Of a stretch of DNA of 64,000 bases, positions 60,932-64,000 are shown piece after piece. The DNA lies in the NCBI GenBank assembly GCA_030549335.1, contig JAUKPH010000023.1, forward strand, positions 2,232,001 to 2,296,000, given 5' to 3'. The position numbers and the translations under genes are program-made. This stretch comes from Pontederia crassipes. Its lineage: Eukaryota > Streptophyta > Magnoliopsida > Commelinales > Pontederiaceae. The stretch's first letter is position 1. Each line of letters opens with the position of its first letter. The notes under the pieces are model-generated. The model saw only the letters and a program-made list of their open reading frames with translations. It searched no databases and had not been told where the DNA came from.

Positions 60932-63470
60932 AATTTAGTGTGGCGTTGATTGTGATATGTATTGCATTTGTTTTGAATTTGTGAAAAGTATGTTGGAACC
61001 ATTGATCAATTTATTGTACATTGAAAAGCATATGTGATATGTTATATATTAATTTTTGTAAACTAGAATCGTATTATGTTTGAATGAGTATTAAATATGA
61101 TTCATCTTCTAATATTCGAAATATAATGGTTATATGATGAATCATACATCTACATCTACCTGCATTTGCATATATGGTGGTTGAAATTAAGTGCTACATT
61201 GTCGATCACGGTGGGAGTCATCTTAAAATGGAGCTAAGTGCTACATCACTAATCATGATGGAAGCCACCACTAGAATCCATCTATCGAATATATAAACTG
61301 ACCAATTGATGATCCGTGCATTCATATGAGAGTGTTGCATATGCATACATATGTTTGTTATGTTCGATATGTTTTGATATTAGTGATTGCAAATTCAATG
61401 TGATGCTTTTGATTAGAAGATTGTATATACAACTATCAAATATATGAAAATATTTCCTCTTGATATTATGATTATTGCATGCATTTTCATATCTCTCCGA
61501 ATTGATTAGGTGGTAACATATAAGTTATGAATTTTCAAATTACTGAGCTATTTTAGCTCGCTATGTTGTTTCTAATATTTTCATATCAATATAGATACTT
61601 ATCGCGTGAGCTTATAATCCTAGCAGGGTTTAACTCCTTTGATGTAAAGGTATCAAAATGAGTTGTTACTCTCGTGTCCTTTTATTAGGATGTTGAGAAA
61701 GTTTATTATGTGTACTATATATGTGTTATTTTGTATCTTATAAGAAGACAAAGACATTTCATGAAGTGTAAAACTTAAAGAGTATTGGTCTGCTCTCAAT
61801 GAATCATAAATTGTGCTATGTGCTTATTAATATTTATATTTCTTATGTTATTAAAATAAATTCATCACGTTTAATCTTTTGTAATAGTATTTAATCATCC
61901 GTAACGAATCGCGAATTCTGATTTAAATAATGATTTAAATTAGGGCCGTGACATGATGTGTCATGAATGACATAAACATTTTGTACAACTAAGGAGGTGT
62001 CTATTTGAGTCCACATAAGCTTTTTTGCAATTTGCACACAATGTTTTCTTTTCCTTTCTCTCAAAATCTTTTGGTTGTTTCATGTAAATTTATTCTTCCA
62101 AGTTACCATGAAGAAAATCTATTTTTACTTCTAGTTGTTGAATTTCCAGCTTCTTAGTAGTAGCAGATAATCCAAGAACCACTCAAATTAATGGCATCTT
62201 AATCATAGATGAGAATATCTCATCAAAATTGATGTCTTTCTTATGACTGAATTCCTTCACAATTAATCTTGCCTTGCATCTTGGGTGTGGATTATTTTTT
62301 TTATTTTTCAGTTGAAACATCCACATGTTCTTGAGTGCCATTTTTCTTTAGGAAGATTTACCAATTTGTACGTGTTGTCCCATGTAGAGGTTGTATATTG
62401 TTCTGCATGACTTTCATTCACTCATCTTTCTTCTCATGCGATAAGACTTCTTGATAACATTTTGGTTCTTCCCCCTCAGTTAATAATATGTACTCTATCG
62501 AGGAGTACCACTTTGACTCGTGTCTTTGCCTATTCAATCTCTCAACTGAGCCTTTGGCTCTAGTGCATCATGCTTAACAAGTGGCTATCATCACTAACTT
62601 GGTTATATGAAGGTTTATATGAATTATGTGAACTGTTGTCATTGCTATCATATTCTTGATAAGCTTTTGGATCAATGTCATCTTGTATCGATGTGTTAAC
62701 CGAACTCGACTTAGCTAGATAATATGTGAAGGTACCTGGTCTTTGTTTTGTAATATGTCTTCAATTTTTTTTTGACATTCCATGAATATGTGAAGGTAGC
62801 TGGCTCTTTATCTTTTAATAGATATTCAGGTGTTTCATGCTACATCTTTGATTTTGATAATCTTTCTGTTAACAAGACCAAATTCATCATTTTCATATTC
62901 GAGGAAAGATGCATACTTTCAATTTATTGTCAAATTTTAATTGCTCATCACTAGGAATATGAAAAAGGACTCTACAATCGACTGAGATGTTTTTGACCAA
63001 ACTTTTAAAAGTATATCACCATCCATAGGCATTGATGGTGAATGATAATTCAACTACATTTATCACTGCTTCACCCCAAAATCCCTTCGATAGCTTATCA
63101 TATAGAAGTATGCATTTAATTGTTCTAGCCATTCTCCCATGAGGAGTCTTAGAAATTGTCTTCTCAAGATTAATACCATAAGTTGTACAATATTCTTCAA
63201 ACTGTCCTCTGTATTCGTCATCATTATCCTTCTTAATACGCTCGAGCTTTTTATCAATTTATCTTTCGGATTTGGCATGAAAGTTTTTGAACTTTGTCAA
63301 CATATGATTCTTGTGTGCTATAGAAAAAGCCCAAATTCTTCTAAAATGTTCATCAATAAATGTAACAAAATAAATTGCTCCTAGAGTTTTATCCTTTATA
63401 TAGAAAACATATCAAGTGTGTGAAATTCTTGATAAAGAATTTATATTGAGTGCAACTCTAGTTTTCTCAC

Positions 63471-64000
63471 CAACAGCCTAGACACACTGTCGGAGAAGAA
63501 GAAGAGGAGTTTGGCGCAGCGCTTTGAAAGGAAAAAAAAAATCTCACGAGACGTAATTTGGTCATGCGATTTGATCTGGATGGATGCCACAATCTCCATC
63601 ATTGGATCATGATCGGACGGTCGACATGGTGCTTCACACAGCGATGAGCGACAAATGCTTCACACAATCATTTTACCCATTTTAAATTTATCTTTCATTG
63701 TACTAAGTTTTTGCACATCTCTTGGCTTCTCAATATATTTTAGTCATACTTTCAGAGAGCATTAGGAAAATGGTAAATTCTATTTTTCTAGGTAAAATTT
63801 TATGAAGAAACTATATTTCAATATCAATGTTGCATTTTTTTGTAGTTTGAATGCATTTCATTGTATTGTAAGGACACATAGTAGCTCCACTAAACATTAG
63901 TATTGTGTCGATGTTGTATTTTAAGGATACATAGTAATTCTTCTCCCTAATTATTAGTTTAGGATTGTGTCGTTGGTCCTTCTAGATCCACCATGTTAAA
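63471..64000. other. unassigned right edge of the window
   Basis: Downstream of the copia integrase a GAAGAAGAAGAGGAG tract and a GATCGGACGGTCGAC segment appear. No protein or repeat end is recognised. Confidence 0.35.

Larger units (their letters stand above)
57680..61953. mobile_element. LTR-type insertion in copia reverse transcriptase (compound solo LTR)
   Basis: The ends are TGCAATATCCCATATTAATC and TTAGGGCCGTGACA. It is flanked by TGTTG (57675-57679) and TGATG (61954-61958), 4 of 5 matching. The copia reverse-transcriptase reading continues directly on both sides, so the borders are firm. No coding domain is found inside. A chromovirus-like promoter/leader stretch (about 58230-58320) and a TGAGCTATTTTAGCTCGC block (about 61544) support a large Ty3-type LTR. 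A second LTR-like unit (59450-60931) appears nested in it. Confidence 0.75.
56750..63470 (-). mobile_element. minus-strand Ty1/copia pol remnant, split by an LTR insertion (fossil)
   Basis: From right to left on the minus strand: integrase core (about 63420-63060, YFVTFIDEHFRR), the linker and start of reverse transcriptase (about 62900-61960), a 4.27-kb insertion (57680-61953), the second half of reverse transcriptase with LLLYVDD (about 57660-57570), and RNase H (about 57280-56800). The order is Ty1/copia (integrase before reverse transcriptase). It is a different copia lineage from the one at 7.5-22.6 kb. There are numerous breaks; no LTRs, gag or protease were identified. Confidence 0.8.

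Noticed and set aside
59445-60936. Firm target duplication for the inner LTR-like unit
   Set aside because: The flanking pentamers TCTTA and AATTT differ; nesting rests on the terminal sequences only.

Overview
This window is plant nuclear DNA: two intron-rich host genes stand in about 50 kb of transposable-element debris. Both genes are on the minus strand. One encodes the largest subunit of RNA polymerase II (26250-34470, 14 coding exons, about 1842 residues). The other encodes a probably plastid-targeted RluA/RluD-type RNA pseudouridine synthase (50200-53343, 7 exons, 465 residues). All inferred introns are GT-AG. The first exons of both genes are markedly GC-richer than later ones, which would fit a monocot, but the sequence alone does not settle the lineage.

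Layout. 1-7.5 kb: decayed LTR-type DNA carrying a 2.5 kb non-autonomous CACTA element (2296-4760), which itself holds a 40-bp truncated retroposon and a fresh 108-bp tandem duplication. 7.5-22.6 kb: a nest of Ty1/copia elements of the SIRE/Maximus type. An outer plus-strand element (5' LTR and gag at the left, extra 3' ORF and shortened 3' LTR at the right) surrounds two minus-strand relatives. One relative holds a 2.4 kb solo LTR with a perfect 5-bp target duplication; the other holds a Mutator-like MITE. 22.8-25.2 kb: a GC-cored fold-back element, a hAT right-end fragment and a truncated MITE. 26-34.8 kb: the polymerase gene and its promoter. 35-40.4 kb: AT-rich DNA, a Ty3/gypsy pol remnant and a 455-bp tandem duplication. 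40.5-45.5 kb: a whole-length 5.0 kb hAT transposon with an 8-bp target duplication and a decayed transposase gene, interrupted by a 1.26 kb solo LTR. 46-49.4 kb: a 249-bp solo LTR, a 599-bp MITE and a second GC-cored fold-back element carrying a patatin-like phospholipase gene fragment. 50.2-53.3 kb: the pseudouridine synthase gene, with a hAT-type MITE about 140 bp upstream of its start codon. 54.8-63.5 kb: a Ty3-type LTR split by a fold-back MITE, then a minus-strand copia element split by a 4.3 kb LTR insertion that seems to contain a further LTR.

The most interesting observation is a family of four long-inverted-repeat elements (18399, 22845, 48259 and 54899). They share a TIR beginning GGGTTATTT and a CCCTAAACTAT block. 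Where the target duplication can be read it is 9 bp. In three copies the AT-rich arms enclose a strikingly GC-rich, G-quadruplex-prone core, and one core is a captured patatin-like gene fragment. This looks like a Pack-MULE-type family. The second theme is that three unrelated LTR families, and the hAT subterminal region, each carry clusters of short GC-rich palindromes.
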